Source: Nostoc sp. S4
Lineage (GTDB): Bacteria > Cyanobacteriota > Cyanobacteriia > Cyanobacteriales > Nostocaceae
Reading direction: 5' to 3'
Length of the DNA: 64,000 bases
Assembly: GCA_029379225.1 (NCBI GenBank)
Contig: JAQYWR010000009.1
Location: 62,001-126,000 of the forward strand
Shown: positions 44,665 to 52,993 of the stretch, one piece after another
Position numbering within the stretch: position 1 is the first letter of the stretch
Layout of the letters: each line of letters begins with the position of its first letter
Position numbers and translations under genes: made by a program
Notes under the pieces: model-generated
The model's input: the letters and a program-made list of their open reading frames with translations, nothing else
The model's database searches: none
Told to the model about the DNA's origin: nothing

Positions 44665-45891
44665 TTATCTCCTTTTAGTAAGACGTAAACTGTTAATCCA
44701 AAGAAAAATACCAATACCTTGAATTCCAAAAACCAGCAATCCCATTACTAGGGCATCGGTGAAGGCATAAGGATTTGATTGATACCCTGCACTCAACGTG
44801 CCTAAAAGTAGGGAAGCATAATTCCACATGGTTGGAATACCGATGAATAACAGCGACCAAAATGCAGCAATGTGACCTAAAACATAGATAATTGCATAAC
44901 AGCGAATTACTCGCATCTCGCCTCTAGGAATAGAGGATTGGTCAGTGATATGAGAAAATTTGAATAATCGAGATATTTGGTTTTGTACAAAAACCTTTGT
45001 ATCTTTCATCAGACTTCTACATCTAAAAAAGTTCGCAATTACATAATAAAAATCAGTCCGAAGAAAGAAATAGCATTGCCAAAGTAAAGCTAGTACATAA
45101 CTTAAAGCCATCGCCTGTATCAACTGCAAAACAATAGGAGCGATCGCTAGCCATTTTTGTTGTTCAGCATACAAAATCAGTAGCAAGATAGAAGTTGATA
45201 CAACATCTAGTAAAGGCCCTGCAAGAAAAGGTAAATACCGCTGATTTCGAGGAACACCCCATATCCCCGTCATATCTGTTTCTGCTACGAGTATCCAAAG
45301 GCGATTGCTCAACCTTAATTGACAAGAAACACCCACTGCTTTAGCAGCTACTAAATGAGCCATTTCATGTAGAAAGACTGCGATAACATTAATTCCGGTT
45401 AAAATTAACGTCATCATAGTAACATTTTTTGTAAATACAAATGCTTGATAGCTAGGTATCACCCCAGGCTTCAAGCTAACAGCGATTACAGCAATAAATA
45501 TTATTACTCCACAAGCAATTAGTACGTTTTTGTTAAATAATTTTTGAGCAAATGACTGAGAAATATGGTTAAAATGATTTATTTGCTTTGGTTGCTTAGT
45601 ATGTGTTGGGAAAACTGTTTGTTTAGAAGATAGAATATTAACAAAATCATTTTCTTCTAAAACCTCTAGCAGACCTTCAATATCTGGTACTTCATTATAC
45701 TTTTGCTCGTAAAGCCATTGTGCTTGTCCAATTGTTTTACCAGCAGCTAAATAGTCCAGTAACTCTATTGCATCAGATGGCAATGCTAGAAAAATATTAG
45801 TATCTACTCGCCCAATAATGAATTCATCTCCTTCAGGTTGGCGAGTAAATGGATAAATAGAAACCAGAGCATCAGCGGAATATCTGGTCAC
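44665..45891 (-). CDS. M50-type membrane metalloprotease with N-terminal PqqD-like domain
   Basis: 408 residues. Residues 15-88 (EFIIGRVDTNIFLALPSDAI, ELLDYLAAGKTIGQA, VPDIEGLLEVLEENDFV) look like a PqqD/RRE domain, the leader-peptide binder of many RiPP enzymes. From residue 120 on there are six or more membrane helices. The zinc site of site-2-type proteases is complete: HEMAH (175-179) in a membrane helix and the third-ligand motif AGPLLD (224-229). So this is a predicted active intramembrane protease or a leader-recognising maturation enzyme. It lies between the three peptide genes and the TPR gene on the same strand. Confidence 0.82.
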   Translation of the reverse strand: MTRYSADALVSIYPFTRQPEGDEFIIGRVDTNIFLALPSDAIELLDYLAAGKTIGQAQWLYEQKYNEVPDIEGLLEVLEENDFVNILSSKQTVFPTHTKQPKQINHFNHISQSFAQKLFNKNVLIACGVIIFIAVIAVSLKPGVIPSYQAFVFTKNVTMMTLILTGINVIAVFLHEMAHLVAAKAVGVSCQLRLSNRLWILVAETDMTGIWGVPRNQRYLPFLAGPLLDVVSTSILLLILYAEQQKWLAIAPIVLQLIQAMALSYVLALLWQCYFFLRTDFYYVIANFFRCRSLMKDTKVFVQNQISRLFKFSHITDQSSIPRGEMRVIRCYAIIYVLGHIAAFWSLLFIGIPTMWNYASLLLGTLSAGYQSNPYAFTDALVMGLLVFGIQGIGIFLWINSLRLTKRR

Positions 45892-46020
45892 GTCAAGTTA
45901 CCTTCCTAATATAGTGTTATCAGAATTTAGGAGTCAGAATCAATAAACTTATTGTTCCAAAACTCCTAATTTTTAACTCTTTTTCAGTGGCTCTGCGTGA
46001 GAGCAAAAATATTTATTAAT

Positions 46021-46046
46021 TAGTGGGGGATTGTAACCCACCACTA
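46021..46046 (-). promoter_or_regulatory. attenuator-like hairpin between peptide genes and M50
   Basis: On the minus strand, TAGTGGTGGG and, across a 7-nt loop, CCCCCACTA form a stem with one bulged base; an A/T-rich tail ending in ATTTTTG follows. It lies between the last peptide gene (stop at 46128) and the M50 start (45891). Such hairpins commonly allow more precursor than enzyme to be made; that role is inferred. Confidence 0.45.
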
Positions 46047-46127
46047 GTTTCAGGTAAAGTATGTAGCTAATTCAATGAACTACTTAAATGTCAAGCTTAA
46101 ATTCAATAGCTCATTGAGCGTTTTAGC

Positions 46128-46250
46128 TTACCAACAACTACTACATATCCAGCAGACATAAGCTGCTGCTGCGGTTGTTCTAAGTGTTTCCACTTCACGA
46201 ATCACAAATTTCTTCATAGTTTTAGGTTGAGTAGCTTCTACAGTTTTCAT
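46128..46250 (-). CDS. Cys/Trp-rich 40-residue peptide, copy 1 (putative RiPP precursor)
   Basis: 40 residues: a charged N-terminal leader MKTVEATQPKTMKKFVIREV, then ETLR and the tail TTAAAAYVCWICSSCW with three Cys and two Trp. GGAAAG lies 8 bp before the ATG. The protein is identical to copies 2 and 3, though the DNA differs at three codons, all synonymous, and the spacer has diverged. This is the copy closest to the M50 protease gene. Conservation of leader and core plus a PqqD-like domain next door suggest a modified peptide; the modification is unknown. Confidence 0.75.
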   Translation of the reverse strand: MKTVEATQPKTMKKFVIREVETLRTTAAAAYVCWICSSCW

Positions 46251-46362
46251 TATTCTTTCCTTCTTTAATGTATGTTTTTGGCAATCTTCTCTACCCTTAT
46301 GTTTATAAATATAAAGAACAATCGGGTAAAACTAGGGGAGGTAATTGAATTAATTTCTAAAG

Positions 46363-46485
46363 TTACCAACAACTACTACATATCCAGCAGACATAAGCTG
46401 CTGCTGCGGTTGTTCTGAGTGTTTCCACTTCACGAATCACGAATTTCTTCATGGTTTTAGGTTGAGTAGCTTCTACAGTTTTCAT
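46363..46485 (-). CDS. Cys/Trp-rich 40-residue peptide, copy 2 (putative RiPP precursor)
   Basis: Identical protein to copies 1 and 3. AGGAG stands 7 bp before the ATG at 46485. Longer in-frame upstream extension to 46608 exists only because the duplicated spacer happens to be open; no ribosome binding site supports it. The DNA is base-for-base identical to copy 3 over a 236-bp unit, so this duplication is recent. Confidence 0.75.
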   Translation of the reverse strand: MKTVEATQPKTMKKFVIREVETLRTTAAAAYVCWICSSCW

Positions 46486-46598
46486 TGTTTTCTCCTGATT
46501 TTGATGTGTGTTTTGGGCAATGTTCTCTGCCCTTGTGTTAATGAATATAGAGAGCGAACGGGTAAAACTAGGGGAGGTAATTGAATTAATTTCCGAAG

Positions 46599-46721
46599 TT
46601 ACCAACAACTACTACATATCCAGCAGACATAAGCTGCTGCTGCGGTTGTTCTGAGTGTTTCCACTTCACGAATCACGAATTTCTTCATGGTTTTAGGTTG
46701 AGTAGCTTCTACAGTTTTCAT
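46599..46721 (-). CDS. Cys/Trp-rich 40-residue peptide, copy 3 (putative RiPP precursor)
   Basis: First of the three peptide genes in transcription order. The ATG at 46721 follows AGGAGAAAACA. A longer in-frame reading from 46862 is judged a by-product of the repeated spacer. Upstream within the same 236-bp unit is TATATT, a possible -10 box, so each copy may carry its own promoter. The protein equals copies 1 and 2. Confidence 0.75.
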   Translation of the reverse strand: MKTVEATQPKTMKKFVIREVETLRTTAAAAYVCWICSSCW

Positions 46722-46907
46722 TGTTTTCTCCTGATTTTGATGTGTGTTTTGGGCAATGTTCTCTGCCCTTGTGTTAATGAATATAGAGAGCGAACGGGTA
46801 AAACTAGGGGAGGTAATTGAATTAATTTCAAAAATTTTCAGCAGTGTTTTCATGGATTTCAAAGGACTGTGTGTTGAATATTAAGGATAACGAACCATGA
46901 CAAAGCG

Positions 46908-46944
46908 CAAAGTATGAGCGGAGGTTTTTTTTGCTCATACTTTG
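46908..46944. promoter_or_regulatory. perfect 12-bp hairpin upstream of the peptide genes
   Basis: CAAAGTATGAGC and GCTCATACTTTG enclose a 13-nt loop GGAGGTTTTTTTT. It lies between the AAA ATPase gene and the first peptide gene. It could be an operator or an end structure for the upstream transcript; the loop on the plus strand looks like a Shine-Dalgarno sequence, but no gene follows it. The remainder of 46945-47249 holds repeat fragments (GCTTCAAGTCGGGGAACCGC) and no gene. Confidence 0.4.
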
Positions 46945-47249
46945 TAATAGAGGACAAATGATATCAAGTCAGGTTAATTAGTTATGATTCTCAAATCTAT
47001 GCAGAAACCCAAAAATCCTTCCCCTCTGCCCCTCTGCTGCCTTAAGATATGCGTTGCTGAATTTGAATATGAAATGCAAAAATCAACTCTTACTCTCTGC
47101 GACTCTGCGCGACGCCACTTGCTTCAAGTCGGGGAACCGCAAGGGCGCAGTGGCTCCTCTGCGTGAGGCAAATTCATATTTCCACTCAGCAACGCCTTAA
47201 GATAAGTCTTTAACTGGACATGATATGATAAATGAAAATCGCTATAAAA

Positions 47250-49235
47250 TCATATCCAGCCGCCTATTTCGGCGTCAGTCAAAGGCTTCTCTAATTTGGT
47301 ATATTCTGTTTGAGCAGCCCGCAATACATGTTTCATCTGCACTGGTTCGCCGGCATCGGCAGCTAGAAAAGCTGCATTTAAGGCTATATTACGAATATTA
47401 CCGCCAGCCACATTTAACCGCGCCAGTTGCAGGGCATCTAAGTCTGCGGTTGGTGTGTTGGCTGGAAAGACGCGTCGCCAAATCTCGGCTCGTTGTGCTG
47501 TATCGGGAAAGGGGAACTGCACCACGAAACGAATGCGTCGCAGGAAGGCTGTATCAATTGCACTCTTGAGGTTAGTAGTCAGAACTGCTAAACCTGGGTA
47601 GCTTTCCATACGTTGCAATAAGTAGCTGACTTCGATATTTGCATAGCGATCGCGTGCATCTTTGACTTCACTACGTTTACCAAACAAAGCGTCAGCTTCA
47701 TCAAATAACAAAATCACTCCACCTTGTTCGGCAGCATCAAACACCCGCCGCAGATTCTTTTCCGTCTCCCCAATGTATTTACTGACTACCGATGACAAGT
47801 CAATGCGATACAGATCCAAGCGCAATCTATGTGCTAGCACTTCTGCGCCCAAGGTTTTACCTGTACCGCTACCACCTGCAAATAAGGCGCTGATTCCCAA
47901 TCCTCGCCCACCTTTGCCAGCAAAACCCCAATTGTTATATACAGTACTCCGCTGCCGCACGTGTGCCGCAATTTCACGGAGAATTTGTTTTTGTAGTTCT
48001 GGTAATATCAAGTCATCCCAATCACCAGAAGGCTCAATTCGTTGCGCGAGTTCGTCCAAGCGCGGACGTGCTTGGACGCGACAAGCATCCCATAAAATCT
48101 CAGTGATATCGTTTTCTGGTGTTTGTGCTAGTTGTCCTGCGGCTTCTGCACAAGCAGCGCGAATAGTTGCGGCACTCAAGTTAAACTGCTCTATCAAGGT
48201 TTTGACTTGCCCGTTCATTTGCGGTGCAATCGCTGTTAATGCATCTTGCCAAACTACACCTTGTTCTTTGATTGTTGGTTGATGTACGTCAAAACTAACT
48301 ACCAAGCGTTGTGGTAGGCGTATTCGTTCTCGGCTGGTAACAATTAAAAAGCCGTTGGCACGTTCGATGAAATGAGCGATCGCATTCAGTCGCGCTGTAT
48401 CATTGCTATCGAGTTCGTTACAATCTATGAGTAAGGCACACCTACTTAAAATCGTCTCCCGAGTCCATAACCGCATGAGATTATCCAACTCGCTCGGTGC
48501 TTGGGGAATGACTTGTGCAGGCATTACCCACAAACTCAAACCACCCAGTTGACAAATTTTAGCGGCAATCGCACGTTTGCTAATAGTTTCTATACCACAT
48601 AACTGCACAATTGGCAAGCTATTTATCTTCTGAGCTTGAGACCACACGGCGGCAACTCGCTCTGCTAGCTCTTGGTGGGACGGTACTAACTCGCTAACTT
48701 CTTGTAATGGTTCAATGATGCCAGCTAAGCGATCGTCAAGGTATTGAATACCTGTGAGATAATGCAAAATCCGCTCGTCAATTCTCACTGGGCTGAGGGT
48801 CAAGGCATGACCATCACCAATTTGAATTAACCGCCAATGTCGTAAAGGAGCATTTGGGGCGATCGCATCCCAGTGGACGTGAGGTAAAGTTGCTAAAGCT
48901 AAACTTAACGTTGGGTAAGCTCGCTGGGGATCGCCGTGGACACTAGCACATAATTTGGCAAAATCTCCATTCAATTCCATACCTGCACACAACAGCAACA
49001 AATCACTCTCAAAGGATGAAAGCCTAAACATTTTGCAGACTCTATCCAATGCCGATGGTGCAGGCATCGCAGCAGCAGCTTCTTGGAGGGCTTGCTGTAA
49101 ATTTTCGTGGTTTTTTGCTTGAGATTGATTTTGCAAACTGACAGTATGATTTTCTAAAATCCCACGCACTACGGCTAGGGCTGCTGATAAGTAGCGGTAA
49201 TTTGCCCGATCCCAATCGATAGTTGTAGCATTCAT
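47250..49235 (-). CDS. AAA ATPase of contractile-injection-system type
   Basis: 661 residues. The N-terminal 400 residues are a helical region and a degenerate first ATPase-like domain (LIDCNELDSNDTARLNAI). The active AAA domain near the C-terminus has Walker A GGSGTGKT (about residue 450), Walker B VILLFDEADALFGKRSEVKD and the arginine-finger region FLRRIRFVVQFPFP. This is the two-domain ATPase that accompanies DUF4255 genes in extracellular and thylakoid contractile injection system loci. It overlaps the upstream DUF4255 gene by 4 bp (ATGA), so they are co-translated. No sheath, tube or baseplate gene follows. Confidence 0.85.
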   Translation of the reverse strand: MNATTIDWDRANYRYLSAALAVVRGILENHTVSLQNQSQAKNHENLQQALQEAAAAMPAPSALDRVCKMFRLSSFESDLLLLCAGMELNGDFAKLCASVHGDPQRAYPTLSLALATLPHVHWDAIAPNAPLRHWRLIQIGDGHALTLSPVRIDERILHYLTGIQYLDDRLAGIIEPLQEVSELVPSHQELAERVAAVWSQAQKINSLPIVQLCGIETISKRAIAAKICQLGGLSLWVMPAQVIPQAPSELDNLMRLWTRETILSRCALLIDCNELDSNDTARLNAIAHFIERANGFLIVTSRERIRLPQRLVVSFDVHQPTIKEQGVVWQDALTAIAPQMNGQVKTLIEQFNLSAATIRAACAEAAGQLAQTPENDITEILWDACRVQARPRLDELAQRIEPSGDWDDLILPELQKQILREIAAHVRQRSTVYNNWGFAGKGGRGLGISALFAGGSGTGKTLGAEVLAHRLRLDLYRIDLSSVVSKYIGETEKNLRRVFDAAEQGGVILLFDEADALFGKRSEVKDARDRYANIEVSYLLQRMESYPGLAVLTTNLKSAIDTAFLRRIRFVVQFPFPDTAQRAEIWRRVFPANTPTADLDALQLARLNVAGGNIRNIALNAAFLAADAGEPVQMKHVLRAAQTEYTKLEKPLTDAEIGGWI

Positions 49236-50512
49236 GAAATTGTCACCTGTGGCGAATCATATTCTCCCGACTGATTTTTGTGCAATGGACTTTCTGCTCC
49301 GTCTACCCGCACGCGCACAATATAAGTTCCAGGCTTGACATTTTTAATCGGAATCGTAATTGCATCAGTATCTTCAGTGGGTAGTTCAACTAACAAAGAG
49401 TAAGCTACCAGACTTTGGGCTGACACATCGCTAAGCAGCAAAACTACGCGCTGTCCCTTGCCGACTTTGGGATGGAATTTTACGGTAATTTCTGCTGAGC
49501 GTAAATTCTCACCACTATTTTCTACTTGACCAACAAATGCCGTAATCGTTGGGTGTAGGACAAAAGCTGCAACATTTGATTCAACTATATGCTCCATTTG
49601 TCCTGGGTTGCCTATCGTCAAATGTACCACTTGGATACTCTGCACGCTGGGATACAAATCTGCTGGGACTAACAAGCTGATTTGCGTTTCTTTCACATCT
49701 TGAGGTACTAGTAACGTCTCTTTGTTGCCCAATCGAATTCTAGTGATATCACCGCGTAACCGCTTCCCACGAATGATTAATGTTGTGCCAGAAACAATCA
49801 TTTGCTCATATTCAGTTTTTGCCAAAGCTATCACTTGTTCAATATTCGGTTGAGACAAGGGCATCATGTATAAGCCTTCAAGGTCATCAGATTTACTACT
49901 CTCAATCAATACCATTGATGCCAGGTAGGTAGCTGAAGGTCGATAGTGGGTTTGTAAAGCAGACCATAACTTAGAAGTTTCTTCCATGTTAAAAAACTCC
50001 GGCGTCAGTTTGATTTGCCCAATTGCTTGTGCTAAATCAGATACAGACACCCCAGCCACAGCTTGCGAAAAAGCACTTGAGGTATTGGTTGTAGATGCAT
50101 TGATTAAAGTATTCTCAATAATATCCGCTGTAATCAATGGAGTTTTATGTAATAAATGCATTGCGTAGCCTAGTAGCAGCTCTGTCTGAAAATCCTTGGC
50201 TCCATAGGCTGTTAATAAATAGTGGAGGTCGAGAGCAAGTGGTGGAGTCGTAAAGGGCGAATTTCCACTTAGACGTGAGTGCCTGCTGCGAAATTCCTGA
50301 GATACCCAATCGACATTGCGATTCTGCGTCACTTGATAGAGAAAGAGGTTGAGTTGAGCGCGCTCATCAGCTTCAACTGAAATTCGATCTGGCGGTAGGG
50401 CAGTTACAATCACATCACCAACACTAGCAGCGATCGGATCGCTGACTAAACCGTTTTCTAGCAAAACTTTTAGTACTGCTGTCACGGCGGCTATAGAGAG
50501 TACGTTACTCAT
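49232..50512 (-). CDS. DUF4255 (Pvc16/Cis16-type tube terminator-like) protein
   Basis: 426 residues. Residues 1-190 are the DUF4255 domain typical of injection-system loci (VTAVLKVLLENGL, VTALPPDR, LNLFLYQVTQNRNVDW, PLALDLHYLLTAYG, LLGYAMHLLHKTPLI). The C-terminal part contains beta-sandwich or IPT-like segments (MIVSGTTLIIRGKRLRGDIT, PGTYIVRVRVDGAESPL). DUF4255 proteins cap or terminate the inner tube of contractile injection systems. First gene of a two-gene operon with the AAA ATPase. Confidence 0.85.
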   Translation of the reverse strand: MSNVLSIAAVTAVLKVLLENGLVSDPIAASVGDVIVTALPPDRISVEADERAQLNLFLYQVTQNRNVDWVSQEFRSRHSRLSGNSPFTTPPLALDLHYLLTAYGAKDFQTELLLGYAMHLLHKTPLITADIIENTLINASTTNTSSAFSQAVAGVSVSDLAQAIGQIKLTPEFFNMEETSKLWSALQTHYRPSATYLASMVLIESSKSDDLEGLYMMPLSQPNIEQVIALAKTEYEQMIVSGTTLIIRGKRLRGDITRIRLGNKETLLVPQDVKETQISLLVPADLYPSVQSIQVVHLTIGNPGQMEHIVESNVAAFVLHPTITAFVGQVENSGENLRSAEITVKFHPKVGKGQRVVLLLSDVSAQSLVAYSLLVELPTEDTDAITIPIKNVKPGTYIVRVRVDGAESPLHKNQSGEYDSPQVTIS

Positions 50513-51009
50513 CCTCGTTCCTCATGGCAATAGCACATATTAATCATGTACGCCAGGACACATTCACAGAATATATTTTGCAAAACTTTAAATATTCTGT
50601 AGGGCAGACTATCTGCTTGGCATACAAAAATACTGGGGATTGGGGACTGGAACTATAAAGGTACTTCAAATTCCTAATCCCTAATTCCCTATTCCAGTTT
50701 TTAGGTCAGTATTTATCAGGAACTAATTTCAACTATTACAAGTCTCAATTTTAAGCATTTTATCAAATTATGAGTATTACTTTAAGTTGCTAATATGTTA
50801 AGCTGAGTGTAACTAGATAGGTAGAAGTAATATAAGTTACTAAGAATTTACATAATCAATAATCAAACAAGCAAAAAATTTGTAATACTGTAAGAAATCG
50901 GCAGCCAAGCCAAAAAGACCTTGGTTTTGACTTCTGAATTATTACGTAACACTAGTACTATCTCTGATTAAACTTAACACTTTAAAATAACTAGGATGGG
51001 TTCCCCCAG
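50513..51009. other. divergent intergenic region
   Basis: 497 bp between the DUF4255 gene and the kinase. It contains intergenic filler (CCTAATCCCTAATTCCC and GGGGATTGGGGACTGG) and otherwise AT-rich sequence. I cannot assign a promoter with confidence. Confidence 0.35.
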
Positions 51010-52929
51010 ATGAAATCCCCACCTTCTTCAGATTCTTGGAATGGCCGCTTCGTCGGTGATAACCAGCGGTATCGTTTAGACCGACGGTTAGGCAAAGGTG
51101 GCATGGGAGAAGTTTTCCTGGCAATGGACACGCGTGTAGGTCAGCATGTAGCCTTGAAGTTGCTCAAAGATACGCTGGTGGCTTCGCAAGAAATGAGAAA
51201 GCGTTTTGAGCGTGAGGTAGCAGTTTGTGCCGCCTTGCAAAGCGATCACATCGTGAAAATTAGTGATTGTGGAGTCACTCCAGAAGGCTTTCCGTTTTAC
51301 GTCATGGAATATTTACGGGGACAAACTCTCAGACAATTATTGCTGCGTGAAAAGCGGCTGTCTGTGGAGCGGACTGTAAAAATTATGGCGCAAGTTTGCA
51401 AGGGTCTAGAGCTTGCTCATCAAGGAGTGACTCTGCAACGCGATGGAGGAAAAACCACTGAGCATATTCAGGTAATACACCGCGACCTGAAACCAGATAA
51501 TATATTTTTAGTGCCTACAGATTTGGGAGAGTGGGTAAAGGTTTTAGATTTTGGTGTTGCCAAAATTCGTAGTGAATCTTCGGAAAATACCAACATTACA
51601 AATATTACGAGTACATTTATTGGCACATTTCGTTACGCACCTCCCGAACAAATCCAAAGTGATAAAAACCTGGATGCTAGAGGTGATATTTACAGCTTAG
51701 GGATTATCCTTTATGAAATGTTGAGTGCAGCCGATCCATTTGGGATTAGCATTAAGGGTAATCAAATCAGTGAAGCTTCCTGGGTATTAGCTCATGCTTA
51801 TGAGCCACCAAAACCACTGCGGGAGCAACCAGGTTGTGAGAATTTACCCGAACAATTGGAAGCTGTGGTGATGAAATGCCTCCACAAGAACCCAGCTAAC
51901 CGATTTGCCACGGTAGAAGAACTCGATCGCGCTTTGCAAGCTGCTGCCAAATTTGTCACGGGCACTAATAGTGTACCCAGACAGGCTACTGTGCAACCAC
52001 AACCTTTCTCCAATCAAGGTTCAAATCACGAAACCGTTCCCAGGCAATCAAGCGACGACACGATTCTTCGCCCTCCAGCTGCCTCTAATCAAAGTTCAAA
52101 TCACGAAACCGTTCCTAGACAATCGAGCGACGATACGATTCTTCGCCCTCCAGCTGCCTCTAATCAAGGTTCAAATCACGAAACTATTCCTAGACAATCG
52201 AGCGACGACACGATTCTTCGTCCTCCAGATGGCTACAATCAGAGTTCAAATCACGAAACTGTTCCTAGACCATTTAACCCAATTGAACAAAGCCAACCTC
52301 AAGTAACTATTCCTCCGCTTTCATCTGGGTACAATCAAGGTTCAAATCACGAAACTGTTCCTAGACCATTTAATCCAGTCGAGCAAAATCAACCTGAGAC
52401 TAACAATCCTCAACAGAGTCCTGTGAATAATCCTAACCCTAGCAAACCGGATGCGACTTTGTTTCAACCGCGATCGACACCCAATCAAGGTACACCGCAA
52501 GTACCAACAGATAAAACTTTGTATCAGCCACGACCTGCATCCAATCAAGGCGGAGTACAAGTACCATCAGATAAGACGTTATATCAACCTCGACGCACAC
52601 CCAATCAAGGTATACCGCAAGTACCAACAGATAAGACACTGTATCAGCCGCGACCTATATCCAATCAAGGCAGGCCAGAACCATCACTAGATAAGACGTT
52701 GTACCAACCGCGACCCGCATCTCATCAAAGCAGGGCACAAGTGCGAACTGATGACACTATATACCAACTAAGGTCAAATGAGCAGTCATCTACTGGAGCT
52801 ACTCCCAATTTCTTGCGAATCTTGGGAGTCATCTTAGCAATTGGACTGACTTTAGCAGTAGTAACGTTTATATATACTCAATGGCAATCTTCTAAAAAGT
52901 CAAGCAACGAGCAAAGTTTGCTTAATTAG
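51010..52929 (+). CDS. membrane-anchored Ser/Thr protein kinase with repeat linker
   Basis: 639 residues. The kinase domain (20-310) is complete: GKGGMGEVF (28-36), Lys50, HRDLKPDN (157-164) and DFGVAK from 180. Residues about 325-590 are a low-complexity linker made of two repeat types: about 23-residue NQGSNHETVPRQSSDDTILRP units (five or so), then 18-20-residue PTDKTLYQPRPASNQG units (six or so). One membrane helix (FLRILGVILAIGLTLAVVTF, about 601-622) and a short tail end the protein. Orientation places the kinase in the cytoplasm. Targets are unknown; neighbours include an injection-system pair and beta-sandwich membrane proteins. Confidence 0.92.
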   Translation: MKSPPSSDSWNGRFVGDNQRYRLDRRLGKGGMGEVFLAMDTRVGQHVALKLLKDTLVASQEMRKRFEREVAVCAALQSDHIVKISDCGVTPEGFPFYVMEYLRGQTLRQLLLREKRLSVERTVKIMAQVCKGLELAHQGVTLQRDGGKTTEHIQVIHRDLKPDNIFLVPTDLGEWVKVLDFGVAKIRSESSENTNITNITSTFIGTFRYAPPEQIQSDKNLDARGDIYSLGIILYEMLSAADPFGISIKGNQISEASWVLAHAYEPPKPLREQPGCENLPEQLEAVVMKCLHKNPANRFATVEELDRALQAAAKFVTGTNSVPRQATVQPQPFSNQGSNHETVPRQSSDDTILRPPAASNQSSNHETVPRQSSDDTILRPPAASNQGSNHETIPRQSSDDTILRPPDGYNQSSNHETVPRPFNPIEQSQPQVTIPPLSSGYNQGSNHETVPRPFNPVEQNQPETNNPQQSPVNNPNPSKPDATLFQPRSTPNQGTPQVPTDKTLYQPRPASNQGGVQVPSDKTLYQPRRTPNQGIPQVPTDKTLYQPRPISNQGRPEPSLDKTLYQPRPASHQSRAQVRTDDTIYQLRSNEQSSTGATPNFLRILGVILAIGLTLAVVTFIYTQWQSSKKSSNEQSLLN

Positions 52930-52950
52930 TACTTGATGTAGTCAATCAAG

Positions 52951-52975
52951 AAAGGTGCGTTATTAACGCACCTTT
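52951..52975. terminator. bidirectional hairpin between convergent genes
   Basis: AAAGGTGCGTTA and TAACGCACCTTT form a perfect 12-bp inverted repeat around one base, midway between the kinase and RTX gene stops. T runs are short on both sides. Confidence 0.7.
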
Positions 52976-52993
52976 ACTGATTAGATTTGCGTG

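Larger units (their letters stand above)
46362..46833. repeat. 236-bp direct duplication carrying peptide genes
   Basis: Two adjacent units, 46362-46597 and 46598-46833, are identical as far as I can compare by eye. An older, diverged unit (46127-46361) precedes them. Each unit holds one peptide gene plus its upstream spacer. Confidence 0.9.

Noticed and set aside
46363..46862. Longer versions (81 and 87 residues) of the Cys/Trp peptides
   Set aside because: The extensions come from the duplicated spacer that happens to be open; copy 1 lacks such an extension, and a good AGGAG lies just before the 40-codon start in the other two.
46984..47166. Plus-strand 60-codon frame between the AAA gene and the peptides
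   Set aside because: Consists of intergenic repeat fragments, including the CTTGCTTCAAGTCGGGG type found elsewhere, with no family resemblance.
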